DNA from: Haloarcula rara
GTDB taxonomy: Archaea > Halobacteriota > Halobacteria > Halobacteriales > Haloarculaceae
Length of the DNA: 64,000 nucleotides
Reading direction: 5' to 3'
NCBI RefSeq assembly: GCF_029338235.1
Contig: NZ_CP119785.1
Span: 2,480,001 to 2,544,000, forward strand
The notes under the pieces are model-generated. The model was given only the letters and a program-made list of their open reading frames with translations, was not told the DNA's origin and did not search any database. A program made the translations under genes and the position numbers. This document shows, piece by piece, positions 40,709 to 49,730 of the stretch. Position 1 is the first letter of the stretch, and every line of letters starts with the position of its first letter.

Positions 40709-41008
40709 ATGGTACATATCCCAAGCTCGCAGATCGGTATCGTGGTCGCGAAGACACTTATCCTCATCATGGGTGGGCTCATCACCCATTTCTCGTACAG
40801 GGCATACCGCCGGACGGGGATGCCACAGCACCGGTGGCTCGCGCTGGGCTTCGGTGTCATCACCGTGGGTGCGATACTCGGTGGCGTGATTGACATCGCC
40901 GTCGGGACATACTTCGGCCAGAACCTGCTTTACACCAGCGTCCTCGTCTCGAGTTCGATGACCGCCATCGGCCTCGGAGTCATCCTCTACTCGCTGTACG
41001 TCCGGTAG
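40709..41008 (+). CDS. Small membrane protein paired with wHTH (DUF7521-like), copy 1
   Basis: 99 residues with three hydrophobic segments (about 9-28, 43-65, 73-95) and the cytoplasmic loop HFSYRAYRRTGMPQHRWLALG. It starts 2 bp after the stop of the regulator gene, so the two are co-transcribed. The family recurs next to winged-helix genes; the role may be membrane sensing or sequestration, which is inference. The next gene is a paralogue. Confidence 0.75.
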   Translation: MVHIPSSQIGIVVAKTLILIMGGLITHFSYRAYRRTGMPQHRWLALGFGVITVGAILGGVIDIAVGTYFGQNLLYTSVLVSSSMTAIGLGVILYSLYVR

Positions 41009-41072
41009 CGTTCCCAGTTTTTGACAACGCGGACGACCGTATTTATTTCAGGGAGTGTCAGTATCGGGTAAG

Positions 41073-41366
41073 ATGCCCTCGCTCAGCACGGTCTTCCTGG
41101 TGGCGGCCAAGACACTCACCCTCGCCTGTGGGGTGGTGTTGACGACACTGACGTACAGGGCGTACAGACGCACGCGCTCGACGGCGATGCGGGTCCTCTC
41201 GGTCGGTATCGGGCTGGTCACTGCCGGTGCGGTTCTGGCCGGAAGTCTGAACCAGCTGGCCGGAGTCCCCATCGTGGTGAGTACCACTATCGAGAGTGTC
41301 TTCACCGCGGCCGGGTTCCTGGTGATGACCTACTCGCTGTACTCGGACCGCCTGGCCGGCACCTGA
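41073..41366 (+). CDS. Small membrane protein (DUF7521-like), copy 2
   Basis: 97 residues from ATG 41073 (MPSLSTVFLVAAKTLTLACG). It is similar in layout to the previous protein: VAAKTL at the first segment, TYRAYRRTRSTAMRVLSVGIG loop, and SLYS at the end. It has its own promoter: TATTTATTT at 41040-41048, about 28 bp before the ATG. The tandem paralogues probably arose by duplication. Confidence 0.75.
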   Translation: MPSLSTVFLVAAKTLTLACGVVLTTLTYRAYRRTRSTAMRVLSVGIGLVTAGAVLAGSLNQLAGVPIVVSTTIESVFTAAGFLVMTYSLYSDRLAGT

Positions 41367-41372
41367 CCGACG

Positions 41373-41642
41373 ATGGCAGTACCGGACGAGCCGGAGTCGA
41401 CTGGCGTGGCGACGGCGCGAGACCGGCTGGACCGCGAAGCAGCGGCGGTCAGGACCGAGCAACTGGAGCAGGCACTGTCGCGGCTACGGGAAGAGGGAGA
41501 CCTCACCGACGAGCAACGAGCCGCCGTCGAGGCGTTGAGCGAGCGCCTCGTTGACGGGCTCCTCGCAGCCCCGAGGGCAGGGCTATGCGATTCCGCTGAC
41601 AGGGCCGCGGCGGCCCGGGCCGTCCTGGCGCTGTTCGACTAG
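41373..41642 (+). CDS. Stand-alone domain resembling the glutamyl-tRNA reductase C-terminal region
   Basis: 89 residues. The segment TEQLEQALSRLREEGDLTDEQRAAVEALSERLVDGLLAAPRAGL has the rhythm of the HemA dimerisation domain (helices with xLTxEQxxxxExLxxxLVxxLLxxP). The catalytic and NADP domains are absent. It begins 6 bp after the preceding membrane protein gene. Whether it interacts with HemA is unknown; the likeness may also be superficial, since the domain is a simple helical pair. Confidence 0.55.
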   Translation: MAVPDEPESTGVATARDRLDREAAAVRTEQLEQALSRLREEGDLTDEQRAAVEALSERLVDGLLAAPRAGLCDSADRAAAARAVLALFD

Positions 41643-42049
41643 TCCAGGAACCGGTCGCTGACGTCGTCGTCGGGCAGCATACACCGGTCCTTCCGGCCGA
41701 ACACGTCGTACCGGTTGGCGGCGACGACGTCGTACAGCGTGTCTCGAATCGATTCGGGGACGGCGCGGCCCACAGCCGCGGCCCGGTAGGGCCAGCCGAG
41801 CAGTTCGGCGACCCGGATGACAGCGTCCGATTTCCGGTACACCTCGCCGTCCGCGACGAGGACGACGCTGTCGAGGTCACTCGGTGGGAGCCCGTGACCC
41901 GACAGCAACGCCTTGCCCGCCGCCGACTGCAACGGGGCGAAGTGGATTCGTCCCTCAGGGTCACGCGGGATGATGAACTGGACGACGCCGTTACAGAGGT
42001 TGCAGACGCCGTCGAACAGCAGGACGGGGTAGTCGCCACCGTCGCTCAC
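41639..42049 (-). CDS. DCC-family thiol-disulfide oxidoreductase
   Basis: 136 residues. The family signature DGVCNLC is near residue 13, followed by FAPLQSAAG and DSVVLVADGEVYRKSDAVIRV, a thioredoxin-like arrangement known as DUF393/DCC. The redox partner is unknown. It overlaps the upstream DUF2071-type gene by 4 bp, so the two are translationally coupled. Confidence 0.88.
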   Translation of the reverse strand: MSDGGDYPVLLFDGVCNLCNGVVQFIIPRDPEGRIHFAPLQSAAGKALLSGHGLPPSDLDSVVLVADGEVYRKSDAVIRVAELLGWPYRAAAVGRAVPESIRDTLYDVVAANRYDVFGRKDRCMLPDDDVSDRFLD

Positions 42050-42753
42050 GGCTCGCCCTCCGCCGGAGCGCGTCTGCTGGGCTCGGCGACCACGTCGAGG
42101 CCGGGGCTGTAAAAGCGGACCGGGTCGCTGTCGGGTCGGTCGAACCCGTCAGCCGAGCAGAGCGTGTCGGTCTCGACCTCCGCGCGGGCCGGATACAGCG
42201 TCCACGGGTCGTGGGCGACGTCGGTGTACCGGAGGGTGCCGTCCGGCGCCTCGGTGTAGAACCGGTAACGCTCGACGAGGAACTCGCCAAGCGGGTCCTC
42301 GGGGGCGCTGAAGGGTTCGCCGGTCGGCCAGTAGGTCGCCTCGTAGTGGGCGGGCCGCGCGCCCGGATGTTTGCGCCGGCTGCGGAACTGCACGCGACCG
42401 TCCGTCCACGACAGCGAGATGCGCGCGTAGTAGTACGGCAGGTGGTGGAACAGGCGCGCGCCGACGACGCTGCTGATGCCCTGTGCGTCGAGGCTGAAGA
42501 AGTAGACGCTCGGGACGCCATCGCGCGTGACGTAGGTCCGAACGTTGAGTTCGGGAAGCGGGACGCTGGCCCACTGTGGGAGCCCCTTCGGCCGGACATC
42601 GACGTTCGTAAACGGGACCACCGACAGCCACGCCGACCCGTCGTGTGTGTCCGGGGTCAACGCCTCGGGCAGGTGCGAGTCCATCAGAGCCGGGTCGACG
42701 GGCCAGTTCTCGAAGAGGAGATGGCGCCACCCCATCTCCAGCGGGAGGACCAT
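42046..42753 (-). CDS. YqjF-like protein (DUF2071)
   Basis: 235 residues. It begins MGWRHLLFENWPVDPALMDSHLPEAL and continues AWLSVVPFTNVDVRPKGLP and PELNVRTYVTRDGVPSVYFFSLD, the hallmark blocks of DUF2071, followed by the HHLPYYYARISL strand. The acetoacetate-decarboxylase-like beta barrel fold is expected from the family; the reaction is unknown. The downstream partner is a DCC oxidoreductase. Confidence 0.88.
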   Translation of the reverse strand: MVLPLEMGWRHLLFENWPVDPALMDSHLPEALTPDTHDGSAWLSVVPFTNVDVRPKGLPQWASVPLPELNVRTYVTRDGVPSVYFFSLDAQGISSVVGARLFHHLPYYYARISLSWTDGRVQFRSRRKHPGARPAHYEATYWPTGEPFSAPEDPLGEFLVERYRFYTEAPDGTLRYTDVAHDPWTLYPARAEVETDTLCSADGFDRPDSDPVRFYSPGLDVVAEPSRRAPAEGEP

Positions 42754-42836
42754 AGGTATCCTTCGGCACCGAGGAGAAAAAAGGCCCTGTCACAGTACAA
42801 CGAAACGCTGAAACGACTGAGCGTCTACTTGGCCGT

Positions 42837-43433
42837 ATGACGAGCCCCGATATGGACCCGGAGGCCCGCGAGAGCGTCGCCGTCGCGGTCCAGCGAGCCC
42901 TCGCTCAGCACGGCTACGAGCGGCTGACGACGGCGAAAATCGCCGAAGAGTACGAGAACAGCGAGGCGGGGCTCTACTACTACTTCGACACGAAAGACGA
43001 GATGATTGCGGCCTTCCTCGACCGCGCCGCCGACTACCTGAGCGAGGACCTGCTGCGGGTCGAATCCGACGACCCGGAGGCGGCGTTGCGTGACGCCTGC
43101 GACTTCCTCTTTCGGACCCCCGACCACCAGTACGCCGGTATCGCCGTCGCCATCATGGAGCTGCTCTCGCACGCGCCGTACAACGAGACGCTCCGGGCGC
43201 CGCTGCTAGAGCTGGAGACGGCGTGTCTGGACGCGCTGACCGATATCGTCGCCACCGGGGTCGACCAGGGCGTGTTCCGGCCCGTCGAGCCACGCGCGCC
43301 CGCCGCGTTCCTGCTGGCGGCGGCCGACGGGTCGACGGGCATCGCCGTCGCCCTCGAGATGGACGTGAGCGACGACCTCCGTCAGGGCTGGACGGCCTAC
43401 GTCGACAGCCTGGTCGCCGAGCCGGCCGACTGA
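42837..43433 (+). CDS. TetR/AcrR-family transcriptional regulator
   Basis: 198 residues. The N-terminal HTH is AVQRALAQHGYERLTTAKIAEEYENSEAGLYYYFDTKDEMIAAFL (about 15-60), a textbook TetR DNA-binding domain, followed by a helical ligand-binding domain. It lies 83 bp from the divergent DUF2071-type gene, so autoregulation or control of that pair is possible. Ligand unknown. Confidence 0.9.
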   Translation: MTSPDMDPEARESVAVAVQRALAQHGYERLTTAKIAEEYENSEAGLYYYFDTKDEMIAAFLDRAADYLSEDLLRVESDDPEAALRDACDFLFRTPDHQYAGIAVAIMELLSHAPYNETLRAPLLELETACLDALTDIVATGVDQGVFRPVEPRAPAAFLLAAADGSTGIAVALEMDVSDDLRQGWTAYVDSLVAEPAD

Positions 43434-43493
43434 CCCGGGACTATCGCGCCCGCATGGAAAGCGATTTAGCCGGCCGGGGGCCACGCACACCTA

Positions 43494-45656
43494 ATGAGCC
43501 TGTCCGACAGCGACCACGACATCGTGGTCGAGGAAATCGGTCGGGAGCCGACGCGAGCAGAGGCCGCGCTCTTCGAGAACCTCTGGAGCGAGCACTGTGC
43601 CTACCGCTCCTCGCGTCCGCTCCTGACTGCCTTCGACAGTGAGGGCGACCAGGTCGTCATCGGTCCCGGTGACGACGCCGCTGTCGTCTCCCTCCCGACC
43701 TACGACGGCGACGAGATGTACATCACGATGGGCGTCGAGTCCCACAACCACCCCTCCTACGTCGACCCGTTCGACGGGGCGGCCACCGGCGTCGGCGGTA
43801 TCGTCCGGGACACCCTCTCGATGGGCGCCTACCCCATCGCGCTGGCCGACTGTCTGTACTTCGGCGAGTTCGAGCGGGAACACTCTCAGTACCTCTTCGA
43901 AGGCGTCGTCGAGGGCATCTCCCACTACGGCAACTGCATCGGCGTCCCCACGGTCACGGGGTCGGTCGCCTTCCACGAGGACTACGAGGGCAACCCGCTG
44001 GTCAACGTCTCCTGTATCGGACTGCTCGAACCCGAACGGACGATTACCGCCGAGGCCCAGGAGCCGGGCAACAAGCTGGTGCTGGTTGGGAACTCGACCG
44101 GTCGAGACGGCCTCGGTGGGGCCTCTTTCGCCAGCGAGGACCTCGCCGAGGACGCCGAGACCGAGGACCGCCCGGCGGTCCAGGTCGGCGACCCCTACGC
44201 CGAGAAGCTGCTCATCGAGTGCAACGAGGCGCTGCTGGACGAGGAGCTGCTAGAGTCGGCGCGTGACCTCGGCGCGGCCGGCCTCGGTGGCGCGTCTTCC
44301 GAACTCGTCGCGAAGGGCGGGCTGGGCGCTCGCATCGAACTGGACCGGGTCCACGAGCGCGAACCCAATATGAACGCCATGGAGTACCTGCTCGCGGAGA
44401 GCCAGGAGCGGATGGTGTACGAGGTCGCGCCGGAGAACGTCGACCGCGTGGCCGAACTGGCCGACCGCTACGACCTGGGCTGTTCGGTCATCGGCGAACT
44501 CACCGAAGCCGGCACGAACTACGTCTGTACGTTCGAGGGCGAGACGGTCGTCGACGTGGACGCCCACTTCCTCGGCGAGGGCGCACCGATGAACGACCTC
44601 CCGAGCGAGGAGCCGCCGATTCAGGAGCGGGACCTGCCGACGACGGCGATGGACGAAGCGTTCGCCCGCATCGTCGCCAGCCCGAACACGGCCTCGAAAC
44701 GGTGGGTGTATCGTCAGTACGACCACGAGGTCCAGGTCCGGACGAGTATGCTGCCCGGCGACGACGCCGCCCTGCTTGCGATTCGGGAGTCTGGGACCGG
44801 ACTGGCCTTCTCGGCCGGCGCGGACCCCAACTGGACCGACGCCGCGCCCTACGAGGGCGCTCGCGCCGTCGCCCTGGAGAACGCCACGAACGTCGCCGCC
44901 AAAGGTGCCGTGCCCCACGCCGCGGTCGACTGCCTCAACGGCGGCAACCCCGAGAAGCCCGACGTCTACGGCGGCTTCAAGGGTATCGTCGACGGCCTGG
45001 CAGACATGTGCAGCGAACTCGACGTGCCGGTCGTCGGCGGGAACGTCTCGCTGTACAACGACTCCGCGACGGGTCCCATCCCGCCGACGCCGACGCTCGC
45101 GCTGGTCGGGGTCAAGGAGGGGTACGACGCCCCGCCGATGTCGCTGTCGGGCGAGGGGACGCTCGTGGTCGTCGGCGACCTCGCACTGGAGGGCGAAGCC
45201 GACCCGCGACTGGGCGGCTCCGAGTACACGACCCTCTTCGGCGGAACCGACGCCTTCCCCGAACTGCCGGCCGACCCGACCGGACTCGTCGAGACCATCG
45301 CCGAAGTGGCCGACGAAGACCACGTGCTCGCCTCCCACGACGTGAGCCACGGTGGCCTCGCGGTGACGCTGGCCGAGATGGTCCACGACGAGGCCGGGGC
45401 CAGCGTCGACCTCTCGACAGTCGACCGCGGAACCCGCAAGCGGCTCCTGTTCAACGAACAGCCCGGTCGCGTCGTCTTCGAGACGACCGACCCCGCGGCG
45501 GTGCGGGAGGCCTTCGACGGCGTCGCCCCGGTGACCGAAATCGGCGAGGCCGACGGCTCGAACCACCTCTCGATTACAGTCAACGACGACCGGCTCCACT
45601 ACGACGCCGCCGAGATAGCCGAGCTACGAGACACTATCGAGGACGAACTGGCCTGA
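43494..45656 (+). CDS. purL: Phosphoribosylformylglycinamidine synthase subunit PurL
   Basis: 720 residues, the small-type PurL that works with PurQ and PurS. Visible features include [15 protein letters not shown] with the catalytic His, [34 protein letters not shown] (ATP/Mg), and a second AIRS-like half starting [12 protein letters not shown] with [11 protein letters not shown] and NVSLYND. It converts FGAR to FGAM in purine synthesis with glutamine-derived ammonia. It starts [14 protein letters not shown]. It has no operon partner here. Confidence 0.97.
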   Translation: MSLSDSDHDIVVEEIGREPTRAEAALFENLWSEHCAYRSSRPLLTAFDSEGDQVVIGPGDDAAVVSLPTYDGDEMYITMGVESHNHPSYVDPFDGAATGVGGIVRDTLSMGAYPIALADCLYFGEFEREHSQYLFEGVVEGISHYGNCIGVPTVTGSVAFHEDYEGNPLVNVSCIGLLEPERTITAEAQEPGNKLVLVGNSTGRDGLGGASFASEDLAEDAETEDRPAVQVGDPYAEKLLIECNEALLDEELLESARDLGAAGLGGASSELVAKGGLGARIELDRVHEREPNMNAMEYLLAESQERMVYEVAPENVDRVAELADRYDLGCSVIGELTEAGTNYVCTFEGETVVDVDAHFLGEGAPMNDLPSEEPPIQERDLPTTAMDEAFARIVASPNTASKRWVYRQYDHEVQVRTSMLPGDDAALLAIRESGTGLAFSAGADPNWTDAAPYEGARAVALENATNVAAKGAVPHAAVDCLNGGNPEKPDVYGGFKGIVDGLADMCSELDVPVVGGNVSLYNDSATGPIPPTPTLALVGVKEGYDAPPMSLSGEGTLVVVGDLALEGEADPRLGGSEYTTLFGGTDAFPELPADPTGLVETIAEVADEDHVLASHDVSHGGLAVTLAEMVHDEAGASVDLSTVDRGTRKRLLFNEQPGRVVFETTDPAAVREAFDGVAPVTEIGEADGSNHLSITVNDDRLHYDAAEIAELRDTIEDELA

Positions 45657-45674
45657 AATAGCGGAAAACGTCTT

Positions 45675-45866
45675 CTACACGAGCGCCAGCGCGATACCGA
45701 ACGTCAACACGAGGCCGACGAGCGCGACGGCGGCGCCCTGTCCGACCTGTCCCATCGTGAAGTCGCTCTGTGGCGCTGTCGAACGCAGTGGCGGCGCCTT
45801 CGCGGGCAGTTCGACGTGTTCTGGGTCGTAGTCGGGCCGGTCCTCGTCGTGGTGGTCGTCTGCCAT
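45675..45866 (-). CDS. Small protein with single C-terminal membrane segment (DUF7550-like)
   Basis: 63 residues from ATG 45866 (MADDHHDEDRPDYDPEHVE). The N-terminal His/Asp-rich half is followed by AKAPPLRSTAPQSDFTMGQVGQGAAV and one hydrophobic segment (about 42-62) that ends the protein. It is a known type of haloarchaeal small protein, with no function known. It converges with purL, 18 bp apart. Confidence 0.68.
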   Translation of the reverse strand: MADDHHDEDRPDYDPEHVELPAKAPPLRSTAPQSDFTMGQVGQGAAVALVGLVLTFGIALALV

Positions 45867-45989
45867 ACCTGATGATGTGAGAGCGACCACCTGTAACTGT
45901 CGGAGTCTGGCTCCCGACCGCGAGTAGTGGCGGATATCGACCACTGAAACCACCGAAACGGTTAGCCTATGGTATTGATATATCAGGGT

Positions 45990-46991
45990 ATGTTCCGGGG
46001 TTCGGCACGTGGGGCCTCCACGGTCGTGGGAGTGTTACTGCTGGTCGGCGTCGTCGTCATCGTTGGCGGCGTCGTCGCGCTCGGTGCCCTGACATTTCTG
46101 GACGGCACCGGCGCGCCCCAGGCCACGGCGACGTTCGACTACGAGCAGACGCCGGCCGGGCTTCGAATGACACCCGGCGCTATCAGCACGACCGTCAGCG
46201 TCCAGCTCAACGGCCGCGGCGTGGCGACGTTCGGGCCCGAAAGCGCGGGCCAGTCGGTCCTGCTGCCGACGGCGCCCGGCGACCGGATTACGGTCGTCTC
46301 GCGTGACGGCGAACAGTCCGTACTGGTCGACCGGACCGTCGACGACCGCTCCGAAATCGGAGATTTCATCGCCTACTACCAGTTCGACGGCGAGGACGGC
46401 GACACGACGCTCGTCGACCGGTCGGGCAACGACAACGACGGTAGCCTTGAGGGCGACCCCGGGTGGAACGACGGCTCGCTCCAGTTCGATGGGACCGACG
46501 ACTCGGTCGCTGTGCCCGACCTGGAGGCGCCCGAAGAGGGGGTCACCGAATACACTATCGCAATCAGATACCAGCAGGACGGGGGAGGCGACGCCCAGGA
46601 GCTGGTCGAACACATCGACGGCGACGACAACTGGCTGGTGACGCTGTGGGACGCTGACGGGGATACCCACAGAGTGCGGTTCCTCGCGAACAAGGGCGGT
46701 GGTGGGGGCTGTTCCGCCGGGAACTGTATCCAGACCGAGGATACCATCAGCGAGGGCGAGCAACACGTGGTCGTCGGGACTCTCGACGAGGACGAACTGG
46801 CACTGTACGTCGACGGGCGCAAGATAGGCACCGATGACTCTCCGGGTAATATAAGTATGGGCGACTTGCGAATCGGACGGGACAGCGAGACGCCCGGACA
46901 GTATTTCAGCGGCGAGATGTACGAGATACGGCTCTACTACACGGCCTTCGACGACGAGGAAGTCGAGGTCCTCACCGGCGCCATGGAGTAG
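45990..46991 (+). CDS. Type IV pilin-like protein with LamG/concanavalin domain
   Basis: 333 residues from ATG 45990 (MFRGSARGASTVVGVLLLV). The N terminus is an archaeal prepilin/class III signal: basic FRGSARG, expected PibD cleavage near RG/AST, then a 25-residue hydrophobic stretch. A beta-rich region (about 45-125) precedes a LamG/jelly-roll domain (about 130-325): IGDFIAYYQFDGEDGDTTLVDRSGNDNDG, SLQFDGTDDSVAVPDL, GEMYEIRLYYTAFDDEEV. A surface pilus or pseudopilin carrying a lectin-like domain is inferred. A CSAGNC pair could form a disulfide. A nested palindrome follows its stop. Confidence 0.8.
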   Translation: MFRGSARGASTVVGVLLLVGVVVIVGGVVALGALTFLDGTGAPQATATFDYEQTPAGLRMTPGAISTTVSVQLNGRGVATFGPESAGQSVLLPTAPGDRITVVSRDGEQSVLVDRTVDDRSEIGDFIAYYQFDGEDGDTTLVDRSGNDNDGSLEGDPGWNDGSLQFDGTDDSVAVPDLEAPEEGVTEYTIAIRYQQDGGGDAQELVEHIDGDDNWLVTLWDADGDTHRVRFLANKGGGGGCSAGNCIQTEDTISEGEQHVVVGTLDEDELALYVDGRKIGTDDSPGNISMGDLRIGRDSETPGQYFSGEMYEIRLYYTAFDDEEVEVLTGAME

Positions 46992-46996
46992 TTGCG

Positions 46997-47059
46997 GCAT
47001 ACGGAACATTGTAGTCTCGTACCGGTATCGCCGGTAAACAGCTACAATATTCCGTATCA
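46997..47059. repeat. Nested palindrome element, copy C (63 bp)
   Basis: Outer arms GCATACGGAACATTGTAG (46997-47014) and, reverse-complemented, TGATACGGAATATTGTAG (47042-47059). The inner hairpin is ACCGG-TATCG-CCGGT (47021-47035). It lies between the pilin-LamG and hisF genes, starting 6 bp after the pilin stop codon. It is the shortest of the four copies. Confidence 0.8.
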
Positions 47060-47103
47060 GTCGAAACGATGAAACGGCCGTGTAGCGAACCCACGAGTAT
47101 TCA

Positions 47104-47919
47104 ATGACGCTCACCAAGCGGATCATCCCCTGCATCGACGTGGACGTCGACGAGAACGGGGACGCGGCCGTCTACACCGGCGTGAACTTCGAGGACCTGG
47201 AGTACACCGGTGACCCGGTGGAGATGGCCAAGGCCTACAACGAGTCGGGGGCCGACGAGTTCGTCTTTCTGGACATCACCGCCTCGGCTGAGGGCCGCGA
47301 GACGATGCTCGACACCGTCTCGGCCGTGGCAGACGAGGTCTTCATCCCGCTGACGGTCGGCGGCGGCATCCGGACTCGCGACGACATCAAGGAGACGCTG
47401 CGAGCCGGCGCGGACAAGGTCTCGATAAACTCGGGCGCTATCGCGAACCCGGACCTCATCGACGAGGGCGCGGCTGCCTTTGGCAGCCAGTGTATCGTCA
47501 TCTCGCTGGACGCGCGCCGGCGCTTCGACGGGCAGGGCGAACAGTACGTCGAGGTCGACGGCGAGTCCTGCTGGTTCGAGTGTACCGTCAAGGGCGGCCG
47601 CGAGGGCACGGGACTAGACGCCGTCGAGTGGGCCAAAGAAGCCGAGCGCCGCGGTGCCGGGGAGATATTCGTCAACTCCATCGACGCCGACGGCACCAAG
47701 GACGGCTACGATATTCCGCTGATGAAAGCGGTCTGTGACGCCGTCTCGACGCCCGTTATCGCCTCCTCTGGCTGTGGCGGCCCCGAAGACATGGCGGAGG
47801 TGTTCGTCGACGCCGGCGCCGACGCCGGGCTGGCGGCCTCTATCTTCCACTTCGGCGAGTACTCTATCGCGGAGACCAAACAGTATCTCGACGAGCAGGG
47901 AATCCCGGTTCGCCTGTAG
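47104..47919 (+). CDS. hisF: Imidazole glycerol phosphate synthase subunit HisF
   Basis: 271 residues, a (beta/alpha)8 barrel. Catalytic Asp is in [10 protein letters not shown] (residue 11 or so) and the second Asp in ISLDARR (about 130). Phosphate-binding loops are [31 protein letters not shown] and [11 protein letters not shown]. The enzyme uses ammonia from HisH to convert PRFAR to IGP and AICAR in histidine synthesis. It stands alone here, as is usual for haloarchaeal his genes. Confidence 0.97.
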   Translation: MTLTKRIIPCIDVDVDENGDAAVYTGVNFEDLEYTGDPVEMAKAYNESGADEFVFLDITASAEGRETMLDTVSAVADEVFIPLTVGGGIRTRDDIKETLRAGADKVSINSGAIANPDLIDEGAAAFGSQCIVISLDARRRFDGQGEQYVEVDGESCWFECTVKGGREGTGLDAVEWAKEAERRGAGEIFVNSIDADGTKDGYDIPLMKAVCDAVSTPVIASSGCGGPEDMAEVFVDAGADAGLAASIFHFGEYSIAETKQYLDEQGIPVRL

Positions 47920-48168
47920 TCACTCGGTGATAGTGACCGTCAGGTCGCCGTCGACGGTGACCATATATCCGTTGTAGCGCAGCGTTACCTCGACCGGCGA
48001 GCGGCCGCCCCGGTTTGCCCCTTCGAGTAAGGTGTCCAGTTCGTCCGGGTCGACAGCGTCGTACAGCGGCGTCTCGAGGTCTAGCGGGTCGACGCCCGCC
48101 CGTGCCGCGACCGCTTCGACCACCGCCTGGCTGGCTGATTGTGGCTCCCCCGTTGACCTGGTTCTCAT
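47920..48168 (-). CDS. HalOD1-type small protein
   Basis: 82 residues. The core ASQAVVEAVAARAGVDPLDLETPLYDAVDPDELDTLL, then a C-terminal beta hairpin VEVTLRYNGYMVTVDGDLTVTI, matches the HalOD1 output domain (compare 13975-14271). The typical DPxxLxPLxxxxDPDxLDxL run is intact. It converges on hisF, the stops adjacent. Function unknown. Confidence 0.75.
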   Translation of the reverse strand: MRTRSTGEPQSASQAVVEAVAARAGVDPLDLETPLYDAVDPDELDTLLEGANRGGRSPVEVTLRYNGYMVTVDGDLTVTITE

Positions 48169-48332
48169 CTAGTTCCTAGCCACGACAGGTGACAGCATAA
48201 ATACACGGGAACATCTCTGCCCGTGTCATTTGCAACAAACGTCTGACGCGAACGGTTCGAGACGGGCTGGCGACCTCGGCGGGGGCTGCCCATGCCGCGA
48301 CGCCTTTGTAGCTCGGTCACCTAGGGGCAGTG

Positions 48333-49169
48333 ATGGAATGGCGGTGTGAGTGGTGCGAGAAACCACACGAGGAGAACGACCCGCCCTGTGACAACTGCGG
48401 GCACGGCAGTTTCGAGAAGGCGGTGACTCAGGTCAACCACGAGGTCGTCCCCGGCGGGACCGTCTGGATCTGTCAGGACTGTGGGCGGTCTCACCAGCGC
48501 AACTCCCCGCCGTGCAAGCGCTGTGGGAGCGCGGACCTACAACTCCGTGAAGGGCCGCCGGAGACGGACCCGCTGGACGAGATCGGCACCCGCTGGCTCG
48601 ACGTCCTCGAACCGAAGTACGTCGCCGGCTACGCCGTCGTGGCGCTCCTGCTCGGTGTCCTGCTGCTGTCGGCGGTCGGTGTCATCTCACTGCCGACGCT
48701 GGGCGGCCCCGACGGACCGCCGCCGGTGCCCGAGGCGCCGGGTAGCGCCGACAGCGTCGGCGGGCTCTCGCTGACCGCGGTCGAGGACGCCTACGTCGCC
48801 GAGCTGAACGAGCGCCGCGAGGCCGAGAGCGTGAGCGCACTCGGCCGGAACGCCACCAGCGACGAGGCCGCCGCGTACTACAACAAGGCGACCGTGACCG
48901 ACGCCGCCGGGGAGGGCGACGGGCCGGACCGGGAAGCCTTCGGCCGGTTCGAGCTCCCGTGTGACCAGCCAAGCGTCGTCAGCTATCGGGTCGCACCGGA
49001 GCGGACCGGCCAGCCGATAGGTGACTTCGAGAACGAAACCGCACTGGCCACTGCGCTGGTCGACAGCTACGTCGAGCGGGGCAACGCGTTCAGTGACGGC
49101 GACACTGTCGGCGTCGACGTCCACGCCGCGCCCGACGACACCGTCTTCGTCACGTACGTCGTCTGCTAG
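48333..49169 (+). CDS. Double zinc-ribbon membrane protein with divergent CAP-like domain
   Basis: 278 residues (start MEWRCEWCEKPHEEND; a Met codon earlier at 48330 is also possible). Two zinc ribbons (CEWC...CDNCG and CQDCG...CKRCG, about 5-65) are followed by one membrane helix (about 93-118), a Pro/Gly linker, and an extracellular region with LTAVEDAYVAELNERREAESVSALGRN, resembling the start of a CAP/SCP domain but lacking its usual His. The ribbons would be cytoplasmic and the C terminus outside. Role unknown. Confidence 0.72.
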   Translation: MEWRCEWCEKPHEENDPPCDNCGHGSFEKAVTQVNHEVVPGGTVWICQDCGRSHQRNSPPCKRCGSADLQLREGPPETDPLDEIGTRWLDVLEPKYVAGYAVVALLLGVLLLSAVGVISLPTLGGPDGPPPVPEAPGSADSVGGLSLTAVEDAYVAELNERREAESVSALGRNATSDEAAAYYNKATVTDAAGEGDGPDREAFGRFELPCDQPSVVSYRVAPERTGQPIGDFENETALATALVDSYVERGNAFSDGDTVGVDVHAAPDDTVFVTYVVC

Positions 49170-49171
49170 AA

Positions 49172-49456
49172 TTACGCTGCAGCCTCGAACGCCTCGGTGA
49201 GGTTGTCTGCCTTCTCGATGACGCGGTCGGTGCCCGCTTCGAGGGCGTCGAGGGCGTCCACGTCCGACGCCGTCTTGATGGTCAGGACGGGGTCGGTCTG
49301 CCCACCGGACTGCTCGGGGTTGACGTCGTAGGTCGCCGCGGTGACGCCTTCGGTCTCCAGCAGCGCACCCTTGATGACGTTCATGAAGGTGTGGTCTTCG
49401 CCCGCAATCTCGATAGAGAGCTCCGTCTCCGACTTGTCGATGACGCGCAGGTCCAT
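49172..49456 (-). CDS. rpoL: DNA-directed RNA polymerase subunit L (Rpb11)
   Basis: 94 residues. It begins [34 protein letters not shown], the Rpb11 motif in which the conserved LxIEIxGEDHTxxNxLxxxL helix pairs with RpoD (Rpb3) during RNA polymerase assembly. The C-terminal helix ends [11 protein letters not shown]. It converges with the zinc-ribbon gene, 2 bp apart. Confidence 0.95.
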   Translation of the reverse strand: MDLRVIDKSETELSIEIAGEDHTFMNVIKGALLETEGVTAATYDVNPEQSGGQTDPVLTIKTASDVDALDALEAGTDRVIEKADNLTEAFEAAA

Positions 49457-49559
49457 ACCGAAAGCTACCGGCGCTTGTACCCATCAACGTGTCGCTTCTC
49501 CACAGGCTCCCCCAGCGGTCGGGAGTACGTTTTTATCTCGCCACGGTGATTTGGGGCGC

Positions 49560-49730
49560 ATGAACGTCCTCTCGGTCCTCGGACTGGCGCTCACCGTCGG
49601 TGGGGTGGTCGGCTATATCGCGGGGACGACCGTCGCCTACCCCGGTCGCGCGTTCTCACTGACGGCGGTGATGACCGGCGTGACGCTGCTTGCGGTCGGA
49701 CGGTCCGACGCCACGGAGGCGGCCGCGTGA
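49560..49730 (+). CDS. Tiny two-helix membrane protein upstream of corA
   Basis: 56 residues from ATG 49560 (MNVLSVLGLALTVGGVVGYI). Two hydrophobic segments (about 3-25 and 29-47) and a short polar tail. Its TGA overlaps the GTG start of the CorA gene, so the two are translationally coupled. A T-rich region before it (TTTTTATCTCGCC at about 49529) gives a TATA box about 26 bp upstream. Function unknown; possibly a CorA-associated peptide. Confidence 0.68.
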   Translation: MNVLSVLGLALTVGGVVGYIAGTTVAYPGRAFSLTAVMTGVTLLAVGRSDATEAAA

